Translations under genes and position numbers: made by a program
The notes under the pieces: model-generated
Databases searched by the model: none
Seen by the model: the letters and a program-made list of their open reading frames with translations, nothing else
Told to the model about the DNA's origin: nothing
Shown: positions 9,801 through 18,139 of the stretch, in pieces
Layout of the letters: every line of letters starts with the position of its first letter
How positions within the stretch are numbered: position 1 is the stretch's first letter
Origin: Winogradskyella vidalii
GTDB lineage: Bacteria; Bacteroidota; Bacteroidia; Flavobacteriales; Flavobacteriaceae
DNA length: 64,000 bases
Assembly (NCBI RefSeq): GCF_013403955.1
Contig: NZ_JABFDG010000006.1
Span: 186,001-250,000 of the forward strand
Direction of reading: 5' to 3'

Positions 9801-10991
9801 ACCTCTGAACAAAATTACACGTTTATAGGACAGCCTAATAATGGTATAATTACTAGAGATATAAGTGCTAATAACGAGACGCTTGTAGGCAATCCCTACC
9901 CTTCTGCCATTGACGCTCAGCAGTTTATTTCTGATAATGAAGATGCTTTATTAGACGGCAAAGTGATATTCTGGGAGCAGGCACCAAGCAATAACTCTCA
10001 TAATTTATCAGCTTACCAAGGTCGGTATTCTTATTATAATTATATTGGTGGCACTGCGGCTACTGGAAATGAAGTAACACCTTCGCAAATAGATGGTTCA
10101 GGAGATGCATCTAAAATACCAGAACGCTATATCCCTGTAGCACAAGGTTTCTTTGTGAATGCCGATTCAGTTGATGGTACAATTACCTTTAAAAATAGCC
10201 AACGTAAATTTAAGACTGAAGACTCTGAGTCAATATTTTTTAGGTCGGGTGATATCAATGAAAATCAAGAATCAAATAGTGATGAAAATTCAGATGCAAT
10301 TAGCCGCATTAGATTAAATTTCAATACTCCCGAAGGAGCTACAAGACACTTACTATTAGGATTTACCTCAGATAATGCAGCAACAGATGGTGTAGATTAT
10401 GGCTATGATGCACTTAATGCAGACTACTTCCCAAGTGATTTATCATTCCGTATTGAAGACAATAATTATATTATTCAAGGCGTTGGAGAATTTGATATTA
10501 CTAAAACCTACCCTTTAGATATGGTACTTGGTGAACAAGGTAATATTGAAATCGGATTAACTGCCCTTGAAAATTTTGATACTACTATCGATGTATTTAT
10601 TTACGATGCCTTAGAAGGGACTTACACCCAGTTCAATGACGTTAATTTCCAAATGAATTTAGAAGCCGGTAATTATAGTGAACGATTCTATATTGCATTT
10701 CAAGACGATGAAACCCTATCTACAATTGCCGATGAATTTAAGCTTGTTCGTGTAAGGTTTTTGAGCCAAAGTAGTGAGATATATGTTCAAACACCAGCTA
10801 CGGTTCAAGTGAAGCAATTGCATCTAGTTAATTTATTAGGTCAAACTGTTGCTACGTGGAATGCAACCAACTTACCAATGAGCAATACAATCGTCATTCC
10901 GGTAAAAGATATTTCTGAAGGTGCTTATATTTTAAAAGCAGAAACAGATACAAGTGTATTTAATAAAAAAATTATTATAAAGTACAATTAA
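6876..10991 (+). CDS. Large secreted surface protein with LamG domain and T9SS sorting signal
   Basis: A 1371-aa exported protein. A signal peptide (about residues 1-26, ending SLSAQ) is followed by a region of about 30-260 resembling BspA/DUF285 surface proteins (FITTWDTTNYNGG, VDWGDGT, DISHWD-like GHWDITNIT). Next come immunoglobulin-like or HYR-like segments at about 270-530, then a concanavalin/LamG domain at about 538-700 (FNGLDNSINFGDNYD to LDELRIWNVALS). A long region typical of T9SS proteins follows (YNYWGSPVSN, LVGNPYPSAID). The last 65 residues (LHLVNLLGQTV, GAYILKAET, KKIIIKYN) form the type A sorting domain. Probably a cell-surface adhesin or glycan-binding protein; the ligand is unknown. 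Three ATGs are close together at the start. Confidence 0.88.
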   Translation: MMNMKKSGLLLIQFLIALTFTVSLSAQDAFITTWDTTNYNGGTESPTGTIRIPMTGGPYIVDWGDGTTSTHTVALGGYAEHIYTTNGIYTVTITGSYDRIYFNNSRDRRKILEINQWGTNQWTSMEKAFAGCTNLVLNQYNTSEAPDLSIPNLYFYEDYDFILKGMSLKSMFASATSFDSDIGHWDITNITTAENMFGPVDGSSPAVTISTENYEGILIGWASQMDSFSPIRYDDFYVNLNFHGGNSYYCSTAAINARASLDNNGTNGTGWDTITDGGLEPPYAICPDDIEFVLDSSVGTTTLTIADLGGIENLFEINCGTATVAITNGTTSFDCTNVSNEYPIEITATSSNGTTANCTVNVKILAPAPTFTPAELAAFGTVERQCNYTFDYRDAPEGIDGCTGDPIYGVPSQSSPILTTTTLTWTYTSADGASTTLTQDVIITDGAFANYTDVGSGSCDETTIQLDANDDLDGSWTATSTTGGAFSFSDSSAFNSTFTGESGESYNITWTLDDETSCPEAQWSSTITVDFPDCGNNIDFNGLDNSINFGDNYDLTTGTTGSFSIEVWVKSEAENTNIQTILSKRDADNLSTGYDLRILDGEISFNANNETNVVSSTITTGRWYHIAITYNSGTYTLYKDGKSKTSNSSVAIPTPNSANMRLGAMARSNNLPTHYFNGWLDELRIWNVALSTDQIQEMMNQEIEANGTSVSGSVLGLDITGLHWTDLDGYYQMNQTTTDINEGYLNPNKGTTKGRLVSMMTTQPETAPLPYMTSTNGTWDTASTWLNNSDQMLPNTDSVNWNIVKLSHNITSGNRATTLLGLVVDNNTYTITNDQELNVTKYLKINGTLDLEGESQLIQPEGSIVDYTGIGKLERDQQGTTNLYNYNYWGSPVSNLGTSDNRTYALGSVLYDGTNLVNWNTDHDPLVATSPITISSRWLYTYANFDGTYEEWNSINESYNIPVGLGFTMKGSGAATSEQNYTFIGQPNNGIITRDISANNETLVGNPYPSAIDAQQFISDNEDALLDGKVIFWEQAPSNNSHNLSAYQGRYSYYNYIGGTAATGNEVTPSQIDGSGDASKIPERYIPVAQGFFVNADSVDGTITFKNSQRKFKTEDSESIFFRSGDINENQESNSDENSDAISRIRLNFNTPEGATRHLLLGFTSDNAATDGVDYGYDALNADYFPSDLSFRIEDNNYIIQGVGEFDITKTYPLDMVLGEQGNIEIGLTALENFDTTIDVFIYDALEGTYTQFNDVNFQMNLEAGNYSERFYIAFQDDETLSTIADEFKLVRVRFLSQSSEIYVQTPATVQVKQLHLVNLLGQTVATWNATNLPMSNTIVIPVKDISEGAYILKAETDTSVFNKKIIIKYN

Positions 10992-11012
10992 ATAATGTAT
11001 AGTATTTAAGCT

Positions 11013-11050
11013 AAAAAGCCGCAACCTCATTATGAGATTGCGGCTTTTTT
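11013..11050 (+). terminator. Rho-independent terminator
   Basis: aaaaagccgcaacctcat pairs with atgagattgcggctttttt, with one mismatch and a very short loop, ending in T6. It lies 20 nt after the surface-protein stop. Confidence 0.85.
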
Positions 11051-11158
11051 ATTTCAAAATAAGAAGTCATTTATATTCTAAAAGTATTTAATTGTTAGCT
11101 TGTGTTGAAGTTTAGTCTTAATGTCAGGTTTGAACATAGTCAAAAGAACTTTATTGGT

Positions 11159-11229
11159 CGTTATTACGAATGAGGAACGAAGCGGAATCTCATAGTTTTA
11201 AATTTGCAATGAGAGTTCTGAGTAGCTTC
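11159..11229. repeat. Degenerate flavobacterial intergenic palindromic repeat
   Basis: gaatgaggaacgaagcgg resembles the widespread intergenic element that reads cattgcgaggaacgaagc in intact copies. The right half (11209-11229) is an imperfect inverted copy of gaagcggaatctcat (11179-11193). The element is heavily mutated and presumably inactive. A better-preserved relative lies at 30208-30279. Confidence 0.5.
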
Positions 11230-11363
11230 AAAATGGCAAAACACGCTTAACAACTAGAGTAACCGCAATTAAATTGGCGTTCAAACTACAACAAAATTGT
11301 TAGGTTAAGCACAGTCGATAGCTGTTTAGAAAATATAATTATTATATAAAACTAAACTACAAC

Positions 11364-11879
11364 CTAAGATTTCTTCTTCCCTTTCCCAACTTTATAAGAC
11401 TGTTTAAAACGTCGGCGTTTTTTACTTTGAGGCTTTGGTTTTAGACGTTCATCCCGTTTAAATTGCTTTAAATCTTCTATAAGTTTAGATTTTACCAAAC
11501 GCTCTAAAACAGCATTACGTTTTTTGTAACTATAGACACAGCCAATTAATAACGTTATACCTCCTACTATTTCTATAGCACCATTAGATATTAACGGAAA
11601 CTGTGTATATAAATTCACACCTATTAAAGGTTTGGTATAAGCAAATTTATACCAGCCCAATAGGATAAAAAACACCGCCAATACACCAAACAAATAAATA
11701 TTAAAATTAATCCCTTTTTTAGTTTTACGTTCTAATTTTAAAATATGGTCGGCACTTAAAATAGGATTATTTGCCTTTTCTTGTTGTGCTATAAATTTAA
11801 AAAAGGCATCATCTGCACCTTCTATAAGTGTACTGTGTTTTCGCTTCTTAAGATCTTCTTTTGTTATTTTATAGGGCAT
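11364..11879 (-). CDS. Small membrane protein with basic tail
   Basis: Not recognised. 171 aa with two predicted membrane helices: about 59-77 (NIYLFGVLAVFFILLGWY) and about 102-117 (GAIEIVGGITLLIGCVYSY). A soluble N-terminal 55 residues contains ADDAFFKFIAQQEK. The C-terminal 40 residues are very rich in Lys and Arg, which suggests contact with nucleic acid, ribosomes or acidic lipids; that is inference from charge only. It lies 15 nt downstream of the bacilliredoxin gene on the same strand, so the two are probably cotranscribed. Confidence 0.7.
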   Translation of the reverse strand: MPYKITKEDLKKRKHSTLIEGADDAFFKFIAQQEKANNPILSADHILKLERKTKKGINFNIYLFGVLAVFFILLGWYKFAYTKPLIGVNLYTQFPLISNGAIEIVGGITLLIGCVYSYKKRNAVLERLVKSKLIEDLKQFKRDERLKPKPQSKKRRRFKQSYKVGKGKKKS

Positions 11880-11894
11880 TAAAACTATTAAATT

Positions 11895-12281
11895 TTAATT
11901 ATACAGTTTTAAATCAATTTCATTAATCCCACCATGACTAACATGCGCTACCACCACGCCATTTTTAATAATTAGCAGTTGTGGCGACTGATGCATCACC
12001 TGAAATTTATACCCCACTTCATCAGACACGTCTCGATAAGCTAATAAATCTAAATAATACAAATCAGCGTTTAGTTCTAAATCATAGGCCGAAACAAACT
12101 GTTTCATCACCATACTACTAATACCACAGCGTGTAGAATGCTTAAATATTAGCTGCGGTTTTATTAGAGATTTTTCAGTAATAGAACCTAGTTGATTAAC
12201 ATCAACCAAAGCTTGCCAAGGCAGTATTTTTTCTTCTTTTTTAGGCTTTGATTCTGATGAACCGAATATTTTTTTAAACAT
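11895..12281 (-). CDS. ytxJ: Monothiol bacilliredoxin, YtxJ family
   Basis: A thioredoxin-fold protein of 128 aa. The motif IFKHSTRCGIS holds a single active Cys (Cys52), and QSPQLLIIKNG follows where thioredoxins carry the cis-Pro loop. This is the layout of the YtxJ (BrxC-type) family that removes bacillithiol from proteins. Its presence suggests the organism makes bacillithiol, a low-molecular-weight thiol; the synthesis genes are not in this window. No signal peptide, so cytosolic. A basic 20-residue N-terminal extension precedes the fold. Confidence 0.85.
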   Translation of the reverse strand: MFKKIFGSSESKPKKEEKILPWQALVDVNQLGSITEKSLIKPQLIFKHSTRCGISSMVMKQFVSAYDLELNADLYYLDLLAYRDVSDEVGYKFQVMHQSPQLLIIKNGVVVAHVSHGGINEIDLKLYN

Positions 12282-12578
12282 ATTATAATAGGATTTTAAA
12301 TTGTGGTCGAAAACAAAACAACAAGCTTACAAACAGACAAAACGTCACGCTATCACTAACAAAATCAGTCATATTGTCGTTTAAACCAGCAATAATTCAA
12401 TTGGTAAGATTATTGTTTAAAGGTAAACAAATGCACTAATAAATTAATAAAAGTGTGACACTAGACATTATATAAAATAAAACTATTTTTCATATTAAGT
12501 CTTTTAATCAGATAACATGCTAGTGAACACATTAAGTTGAACATAAAAAAAGAGCCCTGTTTTTACAGGCAATATAAG

Positions 12579-15185
12579 ATGAATTTTAATAATTATACCA
12601 TTAAATCGCAAGAAGCCATACAGCAAGCGCAGCAGCTTGCTCAGGGTTTTGGACATCAGCAAATAGAAAATGAGCATATTTTTAAAGCCCTTTTTAATGT
12701 TGATGAAAATGTACTACCATTCCTTTTAAGAAAGTTGAATGTTAATGTATCATTACTTGAACAAGTATTAGACAAAGAACTCGAAAGTTTTCCTAAAGTT
12801 TCAGGAGGTGACCTTATGCTCTCTCGTGAAGCCAGCAAAACACTCAATGAAGCCGCTATCATCGCCAAAAAGATGAATGATGATTTTGTATCTATTGAGC
12901 ATTTAATTTTAGCTATTTTCAAATCCAAAAGTAAAACCGCTCAAATCTTAAAAGACCAAGGTGTAACTGAAAAAGGATTAAAAGCTTCGATTGAAGAATT
13001 ACGAAAAGGCGACCGCGTCACGTCTCAAAGTCAAGAAGAAACCTATAATTCTCTAAGTAAGTATGCTAAAAACTTAAATCAATTAGCAAGCGATGGAAAA
13101 TTAGATCCTGTAATTGGTCGTGATGAAGAAATACGTCGAATTCTTCAGATTTTATCGCGTAGAACTAAGAATAATCCTATTTTAGTCGGTGAACCTGGTA
13201 CAGGTAAAACAGCCATTGCCGAAGGTTTAGCACACCGAATTATTGATGGTGATATTCCAGAGAACCTAAAAGACAAGCAAATTTTTGCCTTAGATATGGG
13301 TGCGCTTATTGCAGGTGCTAAATATAAAGGTGAATTTGAAGAGCGTCTTAAATCAGTCATCAAAGAAGTTACAGAAAGTAATGGCGATATTGTATTGTTT
13401 ATTGATGAGATTCACACCTTGGTTGGTGCTGGTGGTGGACAAGGTGCCATGGATGCAGCCAACATCTTAAAACCTGCTTTGGCACGAGGCGAATTGAGAG
13501 CTATTGGGGCAACCACACTAGATGAATATCAAAAATATTTTGAACAAGACAAAGCTTTAGAACGTCGTTTTCAAAAAGTTATCGTTAATGAACCCGATAC
13601 CGAAAGCGCAATTTCTATTCTGCGAGGTATCAAAGAAAAATATGAAACACACCATAAGGTTAGAATCAAAGACGACGCTATTATTGGTGCTGTAGAATTA
13701 TCGGAACGTTACATAACCAACCGTTTTCTTCCAGATAAAGCAATTGATTTAATGGATGAAGCGGCCTCTAAATTGCGTATGGAAATCAACTCTAAACCAG
13801 AAGAGTTAGATGTGCTAGACCGCAAAATTATGCAACTAGAAATTGAACATGAGGCTATTAAAAGAGAACAAGATGAAACTAAATTAAAAAGCCTAAAAGC
13901 CGATTTAGCCAATCTAAAAGAAGAGCGGAATGAATTGAATGCGAAATGGAAATCTGAAAAAGAAGTTGTTGAAAACGTTCAGAATATAAAACAAGCCATT
14001 GAAAACTACAAACTTGAAGCCGAGCGTGCCGAACGTGAAGGCGACTATGGTAAGGTTGCAGAAATTCGTTATGGAAAAATAAAAGAAGCTACTGAAGAAC
14101 TTGAAAAATCGCAAAAACAATTAGCAGAGCAACAAGATACTGCCATAATAAAAGAGGAAGTAACTTATGAAGACATTGCAGATGTGGTTGCTAAATGGAC
14201 CGGAATACCTGTCTCTAAAATGCTTCAAAGTGATCGCGAAAAATTATTGCATCTTGAAGACGAATTACACAAACGAGTCGTTGGCCAAGAAGAAGCCATT
14301 GAAGCCGTTAGTGATGCCGTACGTCGTTCTAGAGCTGGACTTCAAAATCCAGAAAAACCAATTGGAACCTTCCTGTTTTTAGGAACAACCGGTGTTGGTA
14401 AAACAGAACTCGCTAAAGCATTGGCAGAATATCTATTTGATGATGAAAACGCCATGACACGTATTGATATGAGTGAATACCAAGAGCGTCATGCTGTTAG
14501 TAGATTGGTAGGTGCGCCTCCGGGTTATGTTGGTTATGATGAAGGTGGTCAATTAACAGAGGCTGTGAGAAGAAAACCTTATTCTGTAGTACTATTAGAT
14601 GAAATTGAAAAGGCGCATCCAGATACGTTCAATATTCTGTTACAAGTCTTAGATGAAGGGCGTTTAACGGATAACAAAGGACGAGTGGCCGATTTTAAAA
14701 ATGCTATTATCATTATGACTTCAAATATGGGAAGTCACATTATACAAGAGCGTTTTGAAGCTACCAAAGATATTCCTTCAGCTATTGAATCTGCCAAAGT
14801 AGATGTCTTAGCATTATTAAAACAAAGTGTACGACCTGAGTTTTTAAACCGAATAGACGACACTATTATGTTTACACCTTTATCTAAAGAAAACATTGTA
14901 GATATCGTTGGTTTACAGCTCAAAGGAATCACAAAAATGGTGGCGAAACAAGGCATTACGTTTGATGCCACACCAGAAGCTGTAAGTTACCTAGCAAACA
15001 AAGGCTATCACCCAGAATATGGAGCAAGACCTGTAAAACGTGTCATTCAAAAAGAGGTTTTAAACGCCTTGAGTAAAGAAATATTAGCAGGAAAAGTAAC
15101 TATTGACAGTATCATTTTATTAGATGAATTTGATGGCGAGTTGGTCTTCAGAAATCAAAATGATTTGGTAAGTGAAGCCTTGTAA
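12579..15185 (+). CDS. clpB: ATP-dependent disaggregase ClpB
   Basis: Hexameric AAA+ chaperone that rescues aggregated proteins with DnaK/DnaJ/GrpE. From the ATG at 12579 it is 868 aa, close to the usual 860. In order: Clp N-domain (FNNYTIKSQEAI), first AAA module (GEPGTGKT, VLFIDEIHTLVGAGG), the coiled-coil M-domain (LMDEAASKLRMEI onward), and second AAA module (GTTGVGKTELAKALAEYL, VVLLDEIEKAHPD) with the C-terminal domain. An upstream in-frame TTG at 12537 would add 14 non-conserved residues and is not favoured. A small hairpin (12554-12570) sits just before the ATG. Confidence 0.96.
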   Translation: MNFNNYTIKSQEAIQQAQQLAQGFGHQQIENEHIFKALFNVDENVLPFLLRKLNVNVSLLEQVLDKELESFPKVSGGDLMLSREASKTLNEAAIIAKKMNDDFVSIEHLILAIFKSKSKTAQILKDQGVTEKGLKASIEELRKGDRVTSQSQEETYNSLSKYAKNLNQLASDGKLDPVIGRDEEIRRILQILSRRTKNNPILVGEPGTGKTAIAEGLAHRIIDGDIPENLKDKQIFALDMGALIAGAKYKGEFEERLKSVIKEVTESNGDIVLFIDEIHTLVGAGGGQGAMDAANILKPALARGELRAIGATTLDEYQKYFEQDKALERRFQKVIVNEPDTESAISILRGIKEKYETHHKVRIKDDAIIGAVELSERYITNRFLPDKAIDLMDEAASKLRMEINSKPEELDVLDRKIMQLEIEHEAIKREQDETKLKSLKADLANLKEERNELNAKWKSEKEVVENVQNIKQAIENYKLEAERAEREGDYGKVAEIRYGKIKEATEELEKSQKQLAEQQDTAIIKEEVTYEDIADVVAKWTGIPVSKMLQSDREKLLHLEDELHKRVVGQEEAIEAVSDAVRRSRAGLQNPEKPIGTFLFLGTTGVGKTELAKALAEYLFDDENAMTRIDMSEYQERHAVSRLVGAPPGYVGYDEGGQLTEAVRRKPYSVVLLDEIEKAHPDTFNILLQVLDEGRLTDNKGRVADFKNAIIIMTSNMGSHIIQERFEATKDIPSAIESAKVDVLALLKQSVRPEFLNRIDDTIMFTPLSKENIVDIVGLQLKGITKMVAKQGITFDATPEAVSYLANKGYHPEYGARPVKRVIQKEVLNALSKEILAGKVTIDSIILLDEFDGELVFRNQNDLVSEAL

Positions 15186-16196
15186 GTTTAAAACTAATCT
15201 GAGTAGATTAGAATAATCAATAAAAGGATTGGTTGGTTGAAGCAACAGAGCATTTAAGTCGGGTAAATAAAGCGCGTCTAAAATGTTAGTGTTGCTTTTT
15301 TTCGTAACAAACTTATCAGTCAGACGACTTGTAAATTGAGTTTCAATTTACAATTATATTTAGCAACTAAAACTTTAGGATGGCACGTAATTAGTCAAAC
15401 TCAATACAAATACCTATCAAATAGAAAATGATTACAATGAATAAAAATATACCATTTTAGCTATAGCGATATTTTCAATGCTATCGGTAAATGATGAATG
15501 ATGAAAATAATGCTTCTATGGCTAATCATTAAGATAAATTATTACATCAAAGGAACAAAAATTGGATTTCTAAAATTGAAGCGTATGCTAATGACCAACC
15601 AACTTTCTTTGGCGTTGGTGCAGAGCACTTAGCTGGAGAATTAGGCGTCATCAATTTACTGAGACAAGCAGTTTATAGAGAAACAGCGGTAATGAAATAA
15701 AACAACAACTATAAAACTTAGAAGTTCTAACAAAAACAAAATGTTGTGAACGTATTAATTTAGACATTCAATAATCTAAAAAGCGCAACTTAAACTCTAC
15801 ATTATTTTTAGCGTTATTATGTATTCAACTCAAAAGTCTAATTAGCCACACTTTAATGGTTATTACTTATAAGAATTACCTTTTTTATAACTATTTATAT
15901 ATCACAATAGGCTTTTAGGCTAACAATAAATTAATATTATCTGCGTTTAATATTCTACTAAAAAACTGAAATAATAACAGCTTAAATTGCAATAATTTAC
16001 ACTTGTAAAATACCTTTTTCGATGAACGGTATTATAAATTATCGCTTTTTATCATGTTTTTTAACGGATAAATACTTAATTTTGTCGAGCTATTTATTCC
16101 AACGAAATTTAAGATAAAATTTAAACTTGTTAGTAATCCTCTACTAAGTAGAGCTTTATTATTACAAATTTTTACCCAAAACCCAAATCAAAAAAA
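15186..16196. other. Gap of about 1 kb with a decayed TraB/GumN gene
   Basis: The gap contains a small perfect inverted repeat (ctaatct / agattag, 15194-15211) and a weak long-loop terminator candidate (agcaaca 15241-15247 with tgttgct 15290-15296, then T5) that may serve clpB. The pseudogene at 15437-15700 follows. From 15701 to 16196 the DNA is AT-rich; TAATTTTG near 16077-16084 is a possible -7 box for deoC without a clear -33 partner. Confidence 0.55.
15437..15700 (+). pseudogene. Remnant of a TraB/GumN-family protein gene
   Basis: The frame ending at the TAA at 15698 reads HQRNKNWISKIEAY, then PTFFGVGAEHLAGELG, then VINLLRQAVY. This is the conserved C-terminal block of TraB/GumN-family (PF01963-type) proteins: an RN.xW stretch, then FxxVGAxHLxGxxG and xxLLR. 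Upstream the frame is interrupted by a TAA (15530-15532) after MMNDENNASMANH. An ATG at 15437, followed after a frameshift by YTILAIAIFSMLS, looks like the old signal peptide. Roughly 200 residues between the two pieces appear deleted. A dead gene, not a functional product. Confidence 0.7.
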
Positions 16197-16859
16197 ATGG
16201 AATTAAATCGATATATAGACCATACCTTATTAAGTGCATCAGCAACAGAATCAGAAATTCTTAGACTTTGTGAAGAAGCTTTAAAATACAATTTTTACTC
16301 TGTTTGTGTCAATAGTTGCTATGTTTCTATTGCCAATCAAGCATTAGGTGATTCTGATGTTAAAATATGTACTGTAGTTGGCTTTCCACTAGGCGCAATG
16401 TCTACAGAAGCTAAGATTTTTGAAGCCAAGAATGCTATTGAACAAGGGGCTACAGAAATAGATATGGTAATGAATATTGGCCGCTTAAAAAGCAGCAATC
16501 ATTTGGCTGTTCTAAAAGATATTAGTGATGTTAAAAGAGCCATCGGTCACACAACTTTAAAAGTGATTTTAGAAATAAGCGAGCTTTCAAAAAACGAAAT
16601 CGTAAAAGCATGCGAAATTTGTATTGATGCTAAAGCCGATTTTGTAAAAACATCAACCGGATTCTCTAAAAGTGGTGCCACTTTAACTGCTGTAAAGATT
16701 ATGAAAAAAACAGTTAGAGACCAGCTAAAAATAAAAGCTTCTGGTGGTATAAGAGACGCAGAAACAGCACAAAAATATATTGATATTGGTGTAGACCGAA
16801 TTGGTGTATCTGCAGGAGTTGCTATGATGAATAATCTAGCCACAAACTCTGCATATTAA
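16197..16859 (+). CDS. deoC: Deoxyribose-phosphate aldolase
   Basis: Splits 2-deoxyribose-5-phosphate into glyceraldehyde-3-phosphate and acetaldehyde in deoxynucleoside catabolism. It has the class I aldolase TIM barrel with Schiff-base Lys151 in DFVKTSTGF, the second active-site Lys180 in IKASGGI and Asp89 in the EIDMV motif. At 220 aa it is full length for the short bacterial form. The next gene is deoD, 27 nt downstream: the phosphorylase releases the sugar phosphate that, after isomerisation by a phosphopentomutase not seen here, feeds this enzyme. Confidence 0.95.
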   Translation: MELNRYIDHTLLSASATESEILRLCEEALKYNFYSVCVNSCYVSIANQALGDSDVKICTVVGFPLGAMSTEAKIFEAKNAIEQGATEIDMVMNIGRLKSSNHLAVLKDISDVKRAIGHTTLKVILEISELSKNEIVKACEICIDAKADFVKTSTGFSKSGATLTAVKIMKKTVRDQLKIKASGGIRDAETAQKYIDIGVDRIGVSAGVAMMNNLATNSAY

Positions 16860-16886
16860 TTGAAACGCTTTTCTTAACTTTGTAGA

Positions 16887-17585
16887 ATGAGTGTACATAT
16901 AGAAGCTGAAAAAGGCGAAATTGCAGAAACTATTCTTTTACCAGGTGATCCATTACGAGCAAAATGGATAGCGGAAACATTTTTCGAACATCCAAAATGT
17001 TTTAATAAAGTTAGAGGCATGTATGGTTATACAGGCTTCTATAAAGGGAAACGTATTTCTACTATGGGAACTGGTATGGGCGTGCCTAGTATTTCTATTT
17101 ATGCTAACGAACTTATTTCAGATTACGGTGTAAAAAACCTGATCAGAGTTGGTAGCGCCGGCTCCTATCAAAAGGATGTAAAAATTAGAGATGTTGTTTT
17201 GGCCATGTCTGCCTCCTCCACTTCTGGTGTTAATGAATTGCGTTTTGGAGGTGCAGATTATGCACCTACAGCAGATTTTGGTCTGTTTATAAAAGCGGTT
17301 GAAGCGGCTCGAACTATGGAAATCCCCATTAAAGCGGGAAATGTATTATCTTCAGATGAATTTTATGAAGATGATAAAGAAGCTTTTAAAAAATGGTCTA
17401 AATTTGGTGTACTTTGTGTTGAAATGGAAGCTGCTGGTTTATATACCATAGCTGCTAAACACAAAGTAAATGCTTTAGCTATATTAACGATTTCAGATTC
17501 ATTAGTTACAGGAGAAACAACTACCAGCAAAGAACGCGAGTCCACTTTTAAGCATATGATTGAGGTGGCTATGGAATTAGCTTAG
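16887..17585 (+). CDS. deoD: Purine-nucleoside phosphorylase, DeoD type
   Basis: Phosphorolysis of purine (deoxy)nucleosides to base plus (deoxy)ribose-1-phosphate. Family motifs: [20 protein letters not shown] (phosphate site), [10 protein letters not shown] (ribose site) and ISDSLVTGE with the catalytic Asp. 232 aa, the usual size of hexameric E. coli-type enzymes. TAACTTTG (16875-16882) ends four bases before the ATG, so the gene may also be read from its own promoter as a leaderless message besides readthrough from deoC. Confidence 0.95.
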   Translation: MSVHIEAEKGEIAETILLPGDPLRAKWIAETFFEHPKCFNKVRGMYGYTGFYKGKRISTMGTGMGVPSISIYANELISDYGVKNLIRVGSAGSYQKDVKIRDVVLAMSASSTSGVNELRFGGADYAPTADFGLFIKAVEAARTMEIPIKAGNVLSSDEFYEDDKEAFKKWSKFGVLCVEMEAAGLYTIAAKHKVNALAILTISDSLVTGETTTSKERESTFKHMIEVAMELA

Positions 17586-17623
17586 TCAGTAATATCGTAA
17601 ACTTATGATTTTATACTATACTT

Positions 17624-18139
17624 ATGAAAAAGCTAAGCCTATTACTTCTCGTCATTTTAACTGTGTTCCCTTCTTGTAAGGAAAACACTAACACTGAAAA
17701 AGAAGTTATATCTACTTATTATTTGATTAGACATGCTGAAAAAGACCGTTCAGATTCAACTAACAAAAATCCACATTTAACCGAAAAAGGCTTACAGCGT
17801 GCTGAGAATTGGGCTCAACATTTTAAGACTATAAAATTCGATATGGTTTATACGACCAATTATAATCGAACAATTCAAACAGCAAAACCAACAGCCAAAG
17901 CTAACAAAACAGAACTTCAATTCTATAACCCATCAGATTTAAATATTGAAGAGTTTTTAATACAGACTAAAGGAAAAACATCCCTCATTGTTGGGCATAG
18001 TAATACCACACCAAAGTTTGTGAATGATTTATTGGGTGAAGAAAAATATAAAGACATTGCAGACACTAATAATGCCAATCTTTATAAAGTTGTAATTTCT
18101 GAAAGCGGAAAAACAACACAATTATCAGTCGTTGACTAA
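17624..18139 (+). CDS. Histidine-phosphatase-family lipoprotein
   Basis: Branch-1 histidine phosphatase (phosphoglycerate mutase-like, SixA-sized). The catalytic motif LIRHAEK lies at about residues 37-43, and the second histidine in VGHSNT near 124. A lipoprotein signal peptide with Cys18 (VFPSC) places it in the envelope, so it probably acts on an extracytoplasmic phosphate ester, possibly nucleotides given the deo genes upstream; that substrate guess is inference. Its last 15 nt overlap the end of the convergent gene. Confidence 0.82.
   Translation: MKKLSLLLLVILTVFPSCKENTNTEKEVISTYYLIRHAEKDRSDSTNKNPHLTEKGLQRAENWAQHFKTIKFDMVYTTNYNRTIQTAKPTAKANKTELQFYNPSDLNIEEFLIQTKGKTSLIVGHSNTTPKFVNDLLGEEKYKDIADTNNANLYKVVISESGKTTQLSVVD

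Larger units (their letters stand above)
10992..11363. other. Gap with terminator and decayed repeats
   Basis: After the terminator (11013-11050) the gap holds a degenerate copy of the gcgaggaacgaagcaatct-type repeat (about 11159-11229). Traces resembling the gagcacagtcgaag-type repeat occur near 11132-11145 and 11302-11318. No coding potential seen. Confidence 0.55.

Noticed and set aside
12537-12578. Upstream TTG start for clpB adding 14 residues.
   Set aside because: The added residues are not part of the conserved ClpB N-domain, which begins directly after the ATG at 12579; a hairpin also lies in that stretch.
6728-16089. ttttgtcgag occurs upstream of both the large surface gene (6728-6737) and deoC (16080-16089).
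   Set aside because: Only ten bases match, flanks differ, and a 10-mer shared by two AT-rich gaps can occur by chance.
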